From positions 1-32,116 of the forward strand of contig NZ_JARXAI010000047.1 in the NCBI RefSeq assembly GCF_029865925.1: DNA of 32,116 nt, written 5' to 3'. Shown piece after piece: positions 1 to 8,189 of the stretch (position 1 is the first letter of the stretch; every line of letters starts with the position of its first letter). A program made the translations under genes and the position numbers. The DNA is from Sphingorhabdus sp. (lineage in GTDB: Bacteria; Pseudomonadota; Alphaproteobacteria; Sphingomonadales; Sphingomonadaceae). The notes beneath the pieces are model-generated. The model was given only the letters and a program-made list of their open reading frames with translations, was not told the origin of the DNA and searched no databases.

Positions 1-30
1 AAGGTCGCCAAACTCTACCACAAGAGATAA
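1..30 (+). CDS. 3' end of an upstream gene (partial)
   Basis: Frame 1 reads KVAKLYHKR and then TAA at 28-30, just ahead of the next gene on the same strand. Nine residues are too few to identify a product. The close spacing (10 bases to the next ATG) suggests it is cotranscribed with the glycerophosphotransferase-like gene. That it is coding at all is inferred from the spacing and the basic C-terminal look of the peptide. Confidence 0.35.
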   Translation, partial: KVAKLYHKR

Positions 31-39
31 TGAAAATGC

Positions 40-1281
40 ATGATCACGAAGTCGCAACAAAAACGGCCTGACTCAACCGGCAGCGCCCCTGTAGTATTTC
101 TGTTCAATCACGATGCGGGGCATCAGGTGGCGCATCTGGCAGGCATTGCTGGTGTGTTTGCGCTGCAGGAAATTGGGCTTCGTGGGGTCATTGCATTCGG
201 CAGTGAGGCAATCAAGAAAGAGGTGGAGAAACTGCTGTCTTCTGCACAGATTGCGGCGTTGGAGTGGCAATCTCTGGCTCTTCCTAGAATGCTGGACGCG
301 CTGACCAGGGGCCTCAACAAGCTTCTGCCCGTCCACCGTCTCATGCGCTTATACTATCATAGCCGCTTGCTGCGCCAATGCTCTGCTATCATCTCGACGG
401 AGCGCACTTGCCTAACCTTGAAACGTCATTGGTCCAGATTTCGCGGGCATGATCGCAGACCTGCCTTTATCTGTGTTCCGCATGGTTCGGGTGACCGGAG
501 TGTTTCCTTTCATCCAGCGCTTGGGCAATTTGATCTGTTGCTCGTCAGCGGGCAAAAGGTGCAAGACCAATTCATCGACGCAGGCATCGCGACTGCGGAC
601 CAATTCCGCATTATCGGCTATGTAAAATTTGACATTTTGCGGGGCCGTGTCCCGGAGGTGTTTTTTGACAACGATAACCCCACCTTCCTGTACAATCCGC
701 ACTTTGATCCGCATCTGTCGAGTTGGTTCGACTATGGGACCGACATTTTGGAGTTTTTTTATCAAAATCCGGACCGATACAATCTGATCTTTGCGCCACA
801 TGTTATGCTCTTCTACAAAATGGTGCATATTTCGCCCGAATATCGGGTGACCCGCAAACGGCCGGATATTGACCCGAAATATTATAATGCACCGAATATA
901 CGGATTGATGTGGATAGCGTGCGTTTGTTCGACATGAGCTACACCTTGTCCGCAGACGCCTATATCGGCGATGTTTCAAGTCAGGTGTATGAGTTTCTCT
1001 ATCGCCCACGCGCCTGTTTTTTCATTGATACGCATAGCAAAGTCGCTCCAAATGCACCGCCGGAATATGATTTCTGGAACAATGGTCCTGTGGTCAGAAA
1101 TGCTCAGGAGCTGTTACCTCTGCTCGCGGACTATGCGGCGATCGCGGTTCAATATCGCGACGCCCAAGAACGCAGAATGGCGTATACTGCCAATCAGAGC
1201 GACCCGCGTCCAGCATCCGAGCGCGGAGCCGAGGCATTACATATTTATGTCGAAAGCTTAAAGTCCGCGGTCTTGGACTGA
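40..1281 (+). CDS. CDP-glycerol glycerophosphotransferase-like protein
   Basis: 413 residues resembling the CDP-glycerol:poly(glycerophosphate) glycerophosphotransferase (TagF/TagB-like) family, which moves glycerol-phosphate or a similar phospho-alcohol from a CDP carrier to a glycan or lipid acceptor. The visible signatures are in the C-terminal GT-B-like half: FAPHVML near residue 250, then YIGDVSSQVYEFLYRPR near 308-325, matching the family's D-x-SS-x-x-x-[DE] nucleotide-binding region. An N-terminal GSGDRS motif lies near residue 150. There is no signal peptide or clear membrane span, so it is probably cytoplasmic or peripheral. The ATG at 40 has a purine-rich AAGAGA at 22-27. It converges on the HAD gene with a 15-base gap. 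The family assignment is fairly secure. The substrate is unknown, because Gram-negative members decorate capsule or LPS rather than teichoic acid. Confidence 0.75.
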   Translation: MITKSQQKRPDSTGSAPVVFLFNHDAGHQVAHLAGIAGVFALQEIGLRGVIAFGSEAIKKEVEKLLSSAQIAALEWQSLALPRMLDALTRGLNKLLPVHRLMRLYYHSRLLRQCSAIISTERTCLTLKRHWSRFRGHDRRPAFICVPHGSGDRSVSFHPALGQFDLLLVSGQKVQDQFIDAGIATADQFRIIGYVKFDILRGRVPEVFFDNDNPTFLYNPHFDPHLSSWFDYGTDILEFFYQNPDRYNLIFAPHVMLFYKMVHISPEYRVTRKRPDIDPKYYNAPNIRIDVDSVRLFDMSYTLSADAYIGDVSSQVYEFLYRPRACFFIDTHSKVAPNAPPEYDFWNNGPVVRNAQELLPLLADYAAIAVQYRDAQERRMAYTANQSDPRPASERGAEALHIYVESLKSAVLD

Positions 1282-1296
1282 GCGACGGCATAGGCG

Positions 1297-1989
1297 TTAC
1301 ACCTGTGTAACATCCCCCGCGCTGCGAAAATCCATCACGCCCCAATTCGCCTTTGCCGCTGCTGCTGCGAAGTTTTTAGAAGGGTTAACGGCATAAGCTT
1401 GATCGGCAAAGTTCAGCGTTGGGCTGTCGCTGATATCGTCGCAGTAGAAGACGATATGCGCTGCCTTGCGATCAATGCTGCATTGCGCAAGCCAGCCTTC
1501 AATACGGCGCAGTTTTTCGTCTGCGTAACAATTATCCCCCAATATTCGGTTTGTGAGCTGGCCGTGGGCTGTCATAATGTGACGCGTTGCAATGACGGCC
1601 TGAAAGCCCAGAAGGTCGCCGATTGTTTGGGCGTAAAATTCCGGGGCAGCGGTCGCTAAAACCAAAAAGGCGCCGCGATCGCGATCAACACGCAGTTGTG
1701 CTACAGCGCCCGGCTGCAACCCCCTTGAGGCAACGTTATCTGCAAACTTCCCGACGACTCTGGTTAATGTGTCGGAGCCAATTTTGCGCCCAATAAATAA
1801 CTGTATGCCAAATTGTTTTAATGGTTTGCGGCCATAAAGCCCAATACGATATCCGATTAATGCCAGTATCCATAATGGCAGCCCAACCAACCGGATTGGT
1901 GACGCGTGCTGGGCATAAAATATCAGAAAATGCGTAAATGTCGGTCGACTGGTGATGGTTTTGTCGAGATCATATATTGCAATATTCAT
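1297..1989 (-). CDS. HAD superfamily IB phosphatase (phosphoserine phosphatase-like)
   Basis: 230 residues. Motif I is YDLDKT, with nucleophile D7 and acid/base D9. Motif II appears as LATAAPEFY, and motif IV as CDDISDSPTL with its pair of metal-binding aspartates. This is the HAD-IB layout, whose members act on phosphoserine and on phospholipid or CDP-alcohol intermediates. A hydrophobic helix (LVGLPLWILALIGYRIGLYG, about residues 34-53) belongs to the cap and may touch the membrane. It is divergent from the NTP transferase gene, sharing the promoter region 1990-2072, and convergent with the glycerophosphotransferase-like gene. With those neighbours I infer a role in making or trimming an activated phospho-alcohol. 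No substrate can be read from the sequence. Confidence 0.75.
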   Translation of the reverse strand: MNIAIYDLDKTITSRPTFTHFLIFYAQHASPIRLVGLPLWILALIGYRIGLYGRKPLKQFGIQLFIGRKIGSDTLTRVVGKFADNVASRGLQPGAVAQLRVDRDRGAFLVLATAAPEFYAQTIGDLLGFQAVIATRHIMTAHGQLTNRILGDNCYADEKLRRIEGWLAQCSIDRKAAHIVFYCDDISDSPTLNFADQAYAVNPSKNFAAAAAKANWGVMDFRSAGDVTQV

Positions 1990-2072
1990 ATTTGACCGCC
2001 AAGCCCCGCCTCAAGGTACCGCCAGACGCGCTGACGTACCCTCCTGATTTTGTCGCGTTTAGGAGAAGCGAG

Positions 2073-2867
2073 TTGCAAGCGCAATGGACCTGCATTGTTT
2101 TGGCTGGGCAACGGCCCGGGCCTGATATTTTAGCCCAACATTTTGGTCTGGATAAAAAGGCGCTCATACCATTGCGCGGGCAGCCCATGATCAGCCGTGT
2201 CGTTCGTACGCTACACAAATCGCCGCATATCGCCAAAATCATCATATTATCTCAGGATATAGAGGCGCTACGTCCGACGATTGATGCGGCGGGCGGGGCC
2301 ATTTTGGTGGAAAGCCAAAGCAGCATTTCGTTAAGCATAAAGACGCAAGTCGAGACTTTGGGCTTTGCCTCGCCGATTTTGGTGACGACGGCGGATCATC
2401 CTTTGTTGACTGCGGAGATGCTTGACGAATTTTTAGACAAAGCCGGTGGCGATCTTGCGGTAGCTATGGTCGAACGCAAAACTATGTTGGCCCAGTTTCC
2501 CGATGCAAAACGGACATGGCTTCGTTTTTTGGACGGTGCTTGGTCAGGGGCCAATCTTTTTGCCTTAATGAGCCTTAAGTCGGTCCTTGCGCTCGAATTA
2601 TGGGCGGCTGCTGAGCAGGACCGCAAGAAAGCATGGCGTCTTTTCCTGCACTTTGGTTTGCACCTCGCGTTACGTGCGCTCACCCGCACCATCGGTCTGC
2701 GCCAAGCGTTGGAACGCGCGGGTAAACGGATTGGCTTGGAGGCAAAGCTTGTCGCAATGTCCGACCCAGTGGCGGCGATCGATGTCGATAAGCTGAGCGA
2801 TCATGTGCTTGCGGAAAAAATACTCACCGAACGTGAAGGTCTCAGCGGACATAATCTCGCCGCCTGA
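2073..2867 (+). CDS. NTP transferase (MobA-like nucleotidyltransferase) family protein
   Basis: 264 residues from a TTG start at 2073. The frame stays open back to 1977, but TTG 2073 has an excellent Shine-Dalgarno AGGAGA at 2061-2066, six bases before it. The protein then begins directly with the beta strand WTCIVLAGQRPGPD, which is the nucleotide-binding start of the GT-A/NTP transferase fold. Further on are KKALIPLRGQPMISRVVRTL, typical of this family, and TTADHPLLT, the usual metal-binding aspartate region near residue 108. The likely activity is transfer of a nucleotide to a sugar or polyol phosphate, feeding the CDP-linked chemistry suggested by the neighbouring glycerophosphotransferase and HAD genes. 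Its stop directly abuts the rpoN stop on the other strand. The start choice is well supported; the substrate is unknown. Confidence 0.72.
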   Translation: MQAQWTCIVLAGQRPGPDILAQHFGLDKKALIPLRGQPMISRVVRTLHKSPHIAKIIILSQDIEALRPTIDAAGGAILVESQSSISLSIKTQVETLGFASPILVTTADHPLLTAEMLDEFLDKAGGDLAVAMVERKTMLAQFPDAKRTWLRFLDGAWSGANLFALMSLKSVLALELWAAAEQDRKKAWRLFLHFGLHLALRALTRTIGLRQALERAGKRIGLEAKLVAMSDPVAAIDVDKLSDHVLAEKILTEREGLSGHNLAA

Positions 2868-4358
2868 TCAGCGCCCCATTTTCCGCTGACGGCGGCGCTG
2901 CACCGACGAACCGATGCCCATTGCTTCGCGATATTTGGCGACTGTGCGGCGGGCGATGTTAAAACCCTTTGCCGTCAGCATTTCGACCAAAGTATCATCG
3001 GAGAGAATTTTGTCTCCTTCGGCTTCAATCAGTGACTTGATATGGCTTTTCACTGCCTCTGCCGATGCGCCTTCGCCATCGGCAGATTGAACGCCCGATG
3101 AAAAGAAATATTTGAGGTCAAACAGCCCGCGCCCGCAGTGCAGATATTTGTTGCTTGTCACCCGGCTTACTGTGGATTCATGCATCTCAATCGCATCGGC
3201 CACTTGGCGCAGTGTTAATGGCCGCAAATGCGCGACGCCGCGGCGGAAGAAACCTTCCTGCTGCTTCACGACTTCAGTAGCAACTTTGACGATGGTGCGC
3301 TGCCGTTGATCCATGGCCTTGATGAGCCAGTTGGCGTCGGCCATGCAATCGCTGAGCCAGGCTTTAGTGGCTTTGTCCTGCCCAAGCTCTGCCACATAGC
3401 TTTGGTTGATGAGCAAGCGGGGCAAGTTTGCGCTGTTCAGTTCAATCGCCCACCCAGCGCCGCGCTGCGTGACATAAATGTCCGGCGTCACCGCTATGCT
3501 GTCCTCGCGTTCAAAGCGGCAGCCAGGTTTCGGATCATAACCACGCAGCTCAATAAGCATATCGCGCAAATCCTCGTCATCGACGCGGCACATGCGTTTC
3601 AATTGGTCAAAGGCGCCTTTGGCAACCAGATCCAGATTGTCGATCAACCTTGCCATGCAAGGGTCGTAGCGATCCGCCTCCTTTGCCTGTAGCGCAAGGC
3701 ACTCGGACAGGTTACGTGCGCCCACGCCCGTCGGATCAAAGCGTTGGAGCGCAGCCAGTGCGTTCTCCATTTCCGCCACGGGCGCACCAAGCCGTTGCGC
3801 CATTGCCAACAGATCCTCGCCCAAATAGCCAGTCGGTTCGACCTGCTCGATAATCTGCTGCACAAGGAAAAGCTGCCGCCCGGAAAGACTTGATCCGGCC
3901 TGCGTTATCAAATGCGCACGCAGACTGAGGTCGCGTGCGGCAAAGCTGTCGAAATCCTGTCCGTCCCCGCCAAAGCCCCCAGACATTGTGTTACCCAACA
4001 GGCCAAGCACTCCGTCAGAACCGCCCGCGCTGTCAGAGGGCGTGTCATGATGGAAGGTTTCGGCGCTGAAATCGACATCAAGCGCCTCGGACGCGTCATG
4101 GCGATCATTACCCAGACCGTCGTCGCTTGAACGTTCGGCGGTTTCGGGGCCGCTTAATTCCGGGTGTTCGCCGAGAGGCATTTCAGGCGCGGGGTCGCTG
4201 CTGCCGGCCGCAAGTACAGGGTTGCGCTCGACCTCTTCGGCAATGAAAGCTTCAATCTCGAGCGAAGACAAGGCCAGCAGTTTAATTGCCTGCTGCAGCT
4301 GCGGCGTCATGACCAGCGACTGGCTTTGGCGAAGGTCGAGGCGCGGAGCTAAGGCCAT
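2868..4358 (-). CDS. rpoN: RNA polymerase sigma-54 factor
   Basis: 496 residues, full length. Region I at the N-terminus is the glutamine/leucine-rich activator-interacting segment (LRQSQSLVMTPQLQQAIKLL, residues 9-28). An acidic, low-complexity region II follows (about 55-130), then the core-binding domain. A helix-turn-helix includes LRQVADAIEMHESTVSRVTS, and the RpoN box ARRTVAKYRE lies at 469-478 and contacts the -24 element. Transcription from sigma-54 promoters needs AAA+ activators, none of which lies in this window. The gene follows lptB by 29 bases on the same strand, the conserved lptC-lptA-lptB-rpoN arrangement of proteobacteria. No Shine-Dalgarno is obvious before ATG 4358. The usual downstream hpf/ptsN genes are absent; the NTP transferase gene converges on it instead. 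Confidence 0.96.
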   Translation of the reverse strand: MALAPRLDLRQSQSLVMTPQLQQAIKLLALSSLEIEAFIAEEVERNPVLAAGSSDPAPEMPLGEHPELSGPETAERSSDDGLGNDRHDASEALDVDFSAETFHHDTPSDSAGGSDGVLGLLGNTMSGGFGGDGQDFDSFAARDLSLRAHLITQAGSSLSGRQLFLVQQIIEQVEPTGYLGEDLLAMAQRLGAPVAEMENALAALQRFDPTGVGARNLSECLALQAKEADRYDPCMARLIDNLDLVAKGAFDQLKRMCRVDDEDLRDMLIELRGYDPKPGCRFEREDSIAVTPDIYVTQRGAGWAIELNSANLPRLLINQSYVAELGQDKATKAWLSDCMADANWLIKAMDQRQRTIVKVATEVVKQQEGFFRRGVAHLRPLTLRQVADAIEMHESTVSRVTSNKYLHCGRGLFDLKYFFSSGVQSADGEGASAEAVKSHIKSLIEAEGDKILSDDTLVEMLTAKGFNIARRTVAKYREAMGIGSSVQRRRQRKMGR

Positions 4359-4387
4359 GACGTTATGGGTGTATCACTGCCCCCAAG

Positions 4388-5167
4388 TCACATTGCAAAA
4401 CTCTCGCCCAGATACAGGCGGCGGACATTCGGGTCGGCAACCAATGCCTCTGGCGATCCTGCAAACAGAACCTGGCCGCCGTAAATGATGCAGGCGCGAT
4501 CAACAATGTCGAGCGTTTCGCGGACATTGTGATCGGTGATGAGAACGCCAATGCCGCGCGTTTTAAGTTCCTTCACCAAATCGCGGATGTCGGAAATGGA
4601 AATTGGGTCGATACCGGCAAAAGGCTCGTCCAGCAGCATGATCGACGGGTTTGCAGCCAATGCACGTGCAATCTCGCAGCGTCGCCGTTCACCGCCCGAC
4701 AAGGCCATGGCAGGCGCACTCCGCAAACGGGTAAGGCCGAATTCGTCAAGCAGCTTTTCCAACCGCTCGCCGCGCGAGTCGGCATCGGGTTCCGACATTT
4801 CCAGAACCGCGCTGATATTCTGTTCTACCGTCATCCCGCGGAAAATGGATGTTTCCTGAGGCAAATATCCAAGCCCTAATATGGCACGGCGATACATCGG
4901 CAAGTTGGTGATATCGGCGCCATCAAGGGTAATCCGTCCACTGTCCGGTTTTACCAGACCCATGATCGAATAAAAGCATGTGGTTTTGCCTGCGCCATTG
5001 GGTCCAAGCAGGCCAACAACCTCACCCTTCGCCACCGACAGCGAAACATCGGTCAAAACCGCACGCTTATCATAGCTTTTGGCAATGGAGACAACGCCAA
5101 GGCCCGACTGCAAACCCGGATCGGTGGTCGCATCCGCAGCAGGGAGGGTGGCAGTCATGCTATCCAT
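4388..5167 (-). CDS. lptB: LPS export ABC transporter ATP-binding protein LptB
   Basis: About 259 residues. This is the cytoplasmic ATPase that powers LPS extraction from the inner membrane through LptF/LptG and the LptC-LptA bridge. Walker A GPNGAGKT is at about 55-62, followed by the Q-loop in LGYLPQETSIF, the signature LSGGERRR, Walker B IMLLDEPFAGIDP and the H-loop TDHNV. A 20-residue N-terminal extension before the ABC core is longer than in Escherichia coli LptB. The start is uncertain: in-frame TTG 5173, ATG 5167 and ATG 5158 lie together and none has a strong ribosome binding site. I took the first ATG. It is separated from lptA by about 120 bases. Confidence 0.94.
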   Translation of the reverse strand: MDSMTATLPAADATTDPGLQSGLGVVSIAKSYDKRAVLTDVSLSVAKGEVVGLLGPNGAGKTTCFYSIMGLVKPDSGRITLDGADITNLPMYRRAILGLGYLPQETSIFRGMTVEQNISAVLEMSEPDADSRGERLEKLLDEFGLTRLRSAPAMALSGGERRRCEIARALAANPSIMLLDEPFAGIDPISISDIRDLVKELKTRGIGVLITDHNVRETLDIVDRACIIYGGQVLFAGSPEALVADPNVRRLYLGESFAM

Positions 5168-5286
5168 ATTCAATATTCGCCCGCAATCATGCTTTTGGTT
5201 TCGGTCCGATAGCTAGTGAATAGCGAAGCAATTTGCAATTGGCATGCTTCATGCTGCGCCGTTTTAGTTACTGCGTAGGCTCAAAC

Positions 5287-5814
5287 TTAATTTTTGCGCT
5301 GCGGGACGCTAAAGCTACCCGTGACTCTGCCACCGGAATTTGTGGTGCCAGGTAAGCCGCCGCCGTTTATGGTCGATCGGCCGGAGTTGAGATCAATGAC
5401 CAGTCGTCCACCGGTGAGACGGTTGCTACCTTGCACGAGGTTCACGTTTCCGATCAGCGTGATCAGGCTCGAGTCGAGGTCATAAATGGCTGAACTGCTC
5501 GTGGCGCGAAGATCATCTTTGGTGACCGTGACACCGCCGGTTGCATCGAGGCGGTTCACATCAACGCCGCCATTGCTGGAATAAGCGGCCGTGACGCGGC
5601 TTGCTTTCAGCGTAAGCCCAGCTTGAATGGCAGTTACGCCGCCCGATAACACAACGCGGTCCGCGCGGTCCTGCAACTCCATTGATGCGGCGGAAAAATC
5701 GACGGGCGCGTTGCTGTTGTGGTTACGGATGCTTTGCGCAGTCGATGCTGAGGACAGCATACTGATACCAGCGATAGCGGCACACAAGCCAACGGAGATA
5801 GAACGGGCAGTCAT
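5287..5814 (-). CDS. lptA: LPS transport periplasmic protein LptA
   Basis: 175 residues from ATG 5814. An N-terminal signal peptide (MTARSISVGLCAAIAGISML, then a likely cleavage after SSASTA) targets it to the periplasm. The OstA-like beta-jellyroll follows: repeated short strands such as DRVVLSGGVTAIQAGLTLKA and TGGVTVTKDDLRATS. LptA forms the filament that carries LPS from LptC to LptD. The start is chosen because it gives a clean signal peptide and is preceded by GTGAG six bases upstream. The frame is open further upstream into lptC, and an alternative ATG at 5835 would overlap it. Eight bases separate the two genes, so they are cotranscribed. Confidence 0.9.
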   Translation of the reverse strand: MTARSISVGLCAAIAGISMLSSASTAQSIRNHNSNAPVDFSAASMELQDRADRVVLSGGVTAIQAGLTLKASRVTAAYSSNGGVDVNRLDATGGVTVTKDDLRATSSSAIYDLDSSLITLIGNVNLVQGSNRLTGGRLVIDLNSGRSTINGGGLPGTTNSGGRVTGSFSVPQRKN

Positions 5815-5821
5815 GAGCAAC

Positions 5822-6457
5822 TCACTTAATCGCATTCTGGTCGATACGCAAACGAACCCCGCCATCCAAACGAACAATGCGGGTGTCGAGATCCGCACGC
5901 AGATGCCCCGCGTGGAAGGTACCGACCTTTGTGCGTCCGCTCACGGGACCATAGCTTTGCATCGAAAGGTCTTTTAACGACAGCACGACATTGCTTGCGA
6001 CCATGTCATATCCAGCCGAGTCGACAGCCAATGGACCGTTCACGCGCATGGTTTCTTTATTGAAGTCGTACACACCGCGCTGAGCGATTATCGAGGCTGG
6101 GCCATCGCTCAGCGTAATCCTGCCCGACAATGAAGTTATGTCCAGTAGCGGTTCGGCTGAGGTTTTCTGCACGGCGCTGCCGGCGCGCAATGAAAACGGG
6201 CGGCCCTTGCTGTCATCACCGCGATATAATGCCTCGACCACACGCAGCCGTTCGCGGGACAGATCAACTTCATCCTTGTTCAGCACGAAGCTGAGTTCCT
6301 GCTTGCCAGTAAAGGGACTGAACGCCAACAATGCGACCAGCAAACCTATGATGCTGGGCAGGACGACACGTAGCGTTCTAATAAGCCGATCTTGTTGCCC
6401 GCCGGGCAGCGCCCAGTTTTGCCTTTGCGTGCGTTCGAGATCGGCTTGTGCGGACAT
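5822..6457 (-). CDS. lptC: LPS export system protein LptC
   Basis: 211 residues. A basic cytoplasmic N-terminus (RLIRTLR) leads into one membrane span, VVLPSIIGLLVALLAFSPF (about residues 32-50). A periplasmic beta-jellyroll of LptC/DUF1239 type follows, with PFSLRAGSAV and ITLSDGPASIIAQRGVYDF. LptC links the LptBFG ABC transporter to periplasmic LptA. It is first in the lptC-lptA-lptB-rpoN run and starts 25 bases after the rnd stop on the same strand, so rnd may be in the same transcript. A modest AGG lies nine bases before the ATG. Confidence 0.88.
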   Translation of the reverse strand: MSAQADLERTQRQNWALPGGQQDRLIRTLRVVLPSIIGLLVALLAFSPFTGKQELSFVLNKDEVDLSRERLRVVEALYRGDDSKGRPFSLRAGSAVQKTSAEPLLDITSLSGRITLSDGPASIIAQRGVYDFNKETMRVNGPLAVDSAGYDMVASNVVLSLKDLSMQSYGPVSGRTKVGTFHAGHLRADLDTRIVRLDGGVRLRIDQNAIK

Positions 6458-6482
6458 TATAGATGCCTAACCAGATTGAACC

Positions 6483-7100
6483 TTAGCTGTGCCCGAATAT
6501 GTCGACTTCAGGCCAGCCTGCAAGATCAAGGTCCGCGCGGTGGGGCAGGAAGTCAAAACATGCTTGAGCCAATTTTGTGCGGCCTTCACGTTCAAGGCGA
6601 GTGACAAATTCGGCATGCAAGCGGTGCAGATAGCGCACATCGCTTGCGGCATAATCCTTCTGCGCTTCGGAAAGAACTGGGCCACCCCAATCACTCGACT
6701 GTTGTTGTTTGGAAATGTCTGTGCCGAGCATTTCCTTCACCAGCTCTTTTAAACCGTGGCGGTCGGTGTATGTGCGTGTCAGGCGCGAGGCGATCTTGGT
6801 GCAGAACAAGGGTGTCGCGACGACATTCAAATAATGCGAAATCGCGGCCAGATCGAATCGGGCATAATGAAACAGTTTTACGCGTGCCGGGTCGGCAAGA
6901 ACGGCGCGTAAATTGGGCGCGCTATAATCACTGTCCCGTCCGAAACGGATAAGGTGCTCATCGCCGCGGCCATCGGAAATCTGCAACAAGCACAGCCTAT
7001 CGCGCGCGGTAATCAAGCCCATCGTTTCGGTGTCAACGGCGACTGGACCTTCGGCTAAAATGCCAGCAGGCAAGTCTTCTTCATGCAAATATACGCTCAT
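6483..7100 (-). CDS. rnd: Ribonuclease D-like 3'-5' exonuclease
   Basis: 205 residues from ATG 7100, chosen because AAGGGA lies seven bases upstream and the protein then starts directly at the exonuclease fold. The frame is open further upstream without similarity. All DEDDy residues are present: D23 and E25 in AVDTETMG, D83 in FHYARFD, and Y150/D154 in YAASDVRYLH. It lacks the C-terminal HRDC domains of E. coli RNase D, which is the normal short form in alphaproteobacteria. The family trims 3' ends of tRNA and other structured RNA. It lies upstream of lptC on the same strand and is divergent from the cold-shock gene. Confidence 0.88.
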   Translation of the reverse strand: MSVYLHEEDLPAGILAEGPVAVDTETMGLITARDRLCLLQISDGRGDEHLIRFGRDSDYSAPNLRAVLADPARVKLFHYARFDLAAISHYLNVVATPLFCTKIASRLTRTYTDRHGLKELVKEMLGTDISKQQQSSDWGGPVLSEAQKDYAASDVRYLHRLHAEFVTRLEREGRTKLAQACFDFLPHRADLDLAGWPEVDIFGHS

Positions 7101-7315
7101 GCATGTCCCTTGCCCGACAGTGTTGTCTAAGGCAAATGAAAGTGCAGCTTTGGCACAGCGATTTTGCGCCGCAATATTTGCTATCGCGCAACCTTTTAAT
7201 GCGATATAAGTGGTTCTTGCGGAATCATCGACGATTGCGCTTGTGACGTGCAGTACAGTTGCCCTCGACTGCATAACATAGTGGAACAGGGCGCTGAGAA
7301 GGCAAGTAAGAAGTT
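7101..7315. promoter_or_regulatory. Divergent intergenic region between rnd and the cold-shock gene
   Basis: This 215-base gap must carry promoters for rnd (leftward) and the cold-shock gene (rightward). I cannot pick a convincing -35/-10 pair. A long 5' leader before the cold-shock gene would fit the family's habit of thermoregulated leader RNA, but no specific fold is claimed. Confidence 0.3.
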
Positions 7316-8119
7316 ATGGGTTTTGATCGCAAGCGTGCTGGCAAGGGCCGGGACAAAAGAGACGGTTTCGGTGATGAAAGCTACGACGGCTATCGTGCAC
7401 CAGCCCCCCATCAAAGTGATTTTGGCGGCGGCCGTTCAGGCGGCGGCGGATATGGTGGCGGTAACAGCGGCGGTGGAGCTGGCGGCGGAAGCGGCTTTGG
7501 TGCCCCGCGTCGTGGTCCCAGTGGTCCCCCGATGCCTGCGCAAGTCATCGGTTCCGGCAAGGGGATTGTCAAATTTTTCAATGGCCAAAAAGGTTTTGGC
7601 TTCATTCAGGTAGACGGTCGTCCAGACGACGTTTTCGTGCACATCAGTGCTGTTGAGCAGGCCGGTCTGTCTGGGCTTGCAGAAGGCCAGCCGCTTGAAT
7701 TCCAACTTGTGGAACGTGGCGGCAAGGTGTCGGCTACTGATCTTGTCATCGACGGTGAGCCAATGGCAGTGACCGAACGGGAACCGCGTCCTGACCGTCC
7801 AGCCTTTGACCGTGACCGCGCCCCGCGCGGTGATGATCGGGGAGGTTTCCGTGGCGGTGATCGTGATTCGGCACCACGAGGCCCGCAGCGCGAATCGATT
7901 GGCGAACGCGCCAATGGAACCGTGAAGTTCTTCAACGACATGAAGGGTTTTGGGTTTGTGCAGCGTGACGATGGCGGCGAAGATGTGTTCGTGCACATCT
8001 CTGCGCTTGAGCGTTCGGGCATGGGGCAAGTGACTCAAGGCGACCGTTTGGCCTTTGACATCGAAATCGATCGTCGTGGCAAATATTCAGCAACGAACCT
8101 GAGCACGCTTTCCGAATAA
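7316..8119 (+). CDS. Double cold-shock-domain protein with Gly-rich and RG/D-rich segments
   Basis: 267 residues. The N-terminus (1-80) is basic, then glycine-rich (residues 37-62, GGG/SGGG/YGGG runs). The first cold-shock domain spans about 82-145, with RNP1 KGFGFIQ and RNP2 VFVHIS. A low-complexity, charged RD/RG-rich linker (about 152-198) follows, and a second cold-shock domain spans about 199-262 (KGFGFVQ, VFVHIS). The domains bind single-stranded RNA or DNA, and both keep the aromatic surface residues. Two-domain CspA-like proteins are common in alphaproteobacteria. The disordered glycine-rich head is the unusual part and resembles eukaryotic RNA-binding or phase-separating proteins. 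It is monocistronic, ending at a hairpin terminator at 8144-8175. Confidence 0.9.
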   Translation: MGFDRKRAGKGRDKRDGFGDESYDGYRAPAPHQSDFGGGRSGGGGYGGGNSGGGAGGGSGFGAPRRGPSGPPMPAQVIGSGKGIVKFFNGQKGFGFIQVDGRPDDVFVHISAVEQAGLSGLAEGQPLEFQLVERGGKVSATDLVIDGEPMAVTEREPRPDRPAFDRDRAPRGDDRGGFRGGDRDSAPRGPQRESIGERANGTVKFFNDMKGFGFVQRDDGGEDVFVHISALERSGMGQVTQGDRLAFDIEIDRRGKYSATNLSTLSE

Positions 8120-8143
8120 GCGCGCGCTAGAATTTCAAAAAGT

Positions 8144-8175
8144 CGGGTGAAGCAAAGCGCTTCGCCCGCCTTTTT
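8144..8175. terminator. Bidirectional intrinsic terminator between cold-shock gene and dps
   Basis: CGGGTGAAGC at 8144-8153 pairs with GCTTCGCCCG at 8159-8168 (one G-U pair) around a five-base loop, followed by CC and TTTTT at 8171-8175. On the other strand the stem is followed by a T run (A run at 8137-8141 on +), so it can serve both convergent genes. Confidence 0.88.
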
Positions 8176-8189
8176 ATTTCTGGCCCTTT

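Noticed and set aside
22-30. Third copy of AAGAGATAA, matching the repeat at 22549-22599
   Set aside because: It lies in the final codons of the upstream gene and is a single 9-base match, best taken as chance.
5224-5249. GAAGCA/TGCTTC inverted repeat between lptA and lptB
   Set aside because: Six pairs around a 14-base loop with no T run; it may be chance and would be odd as a terminator inside the lpt operon.
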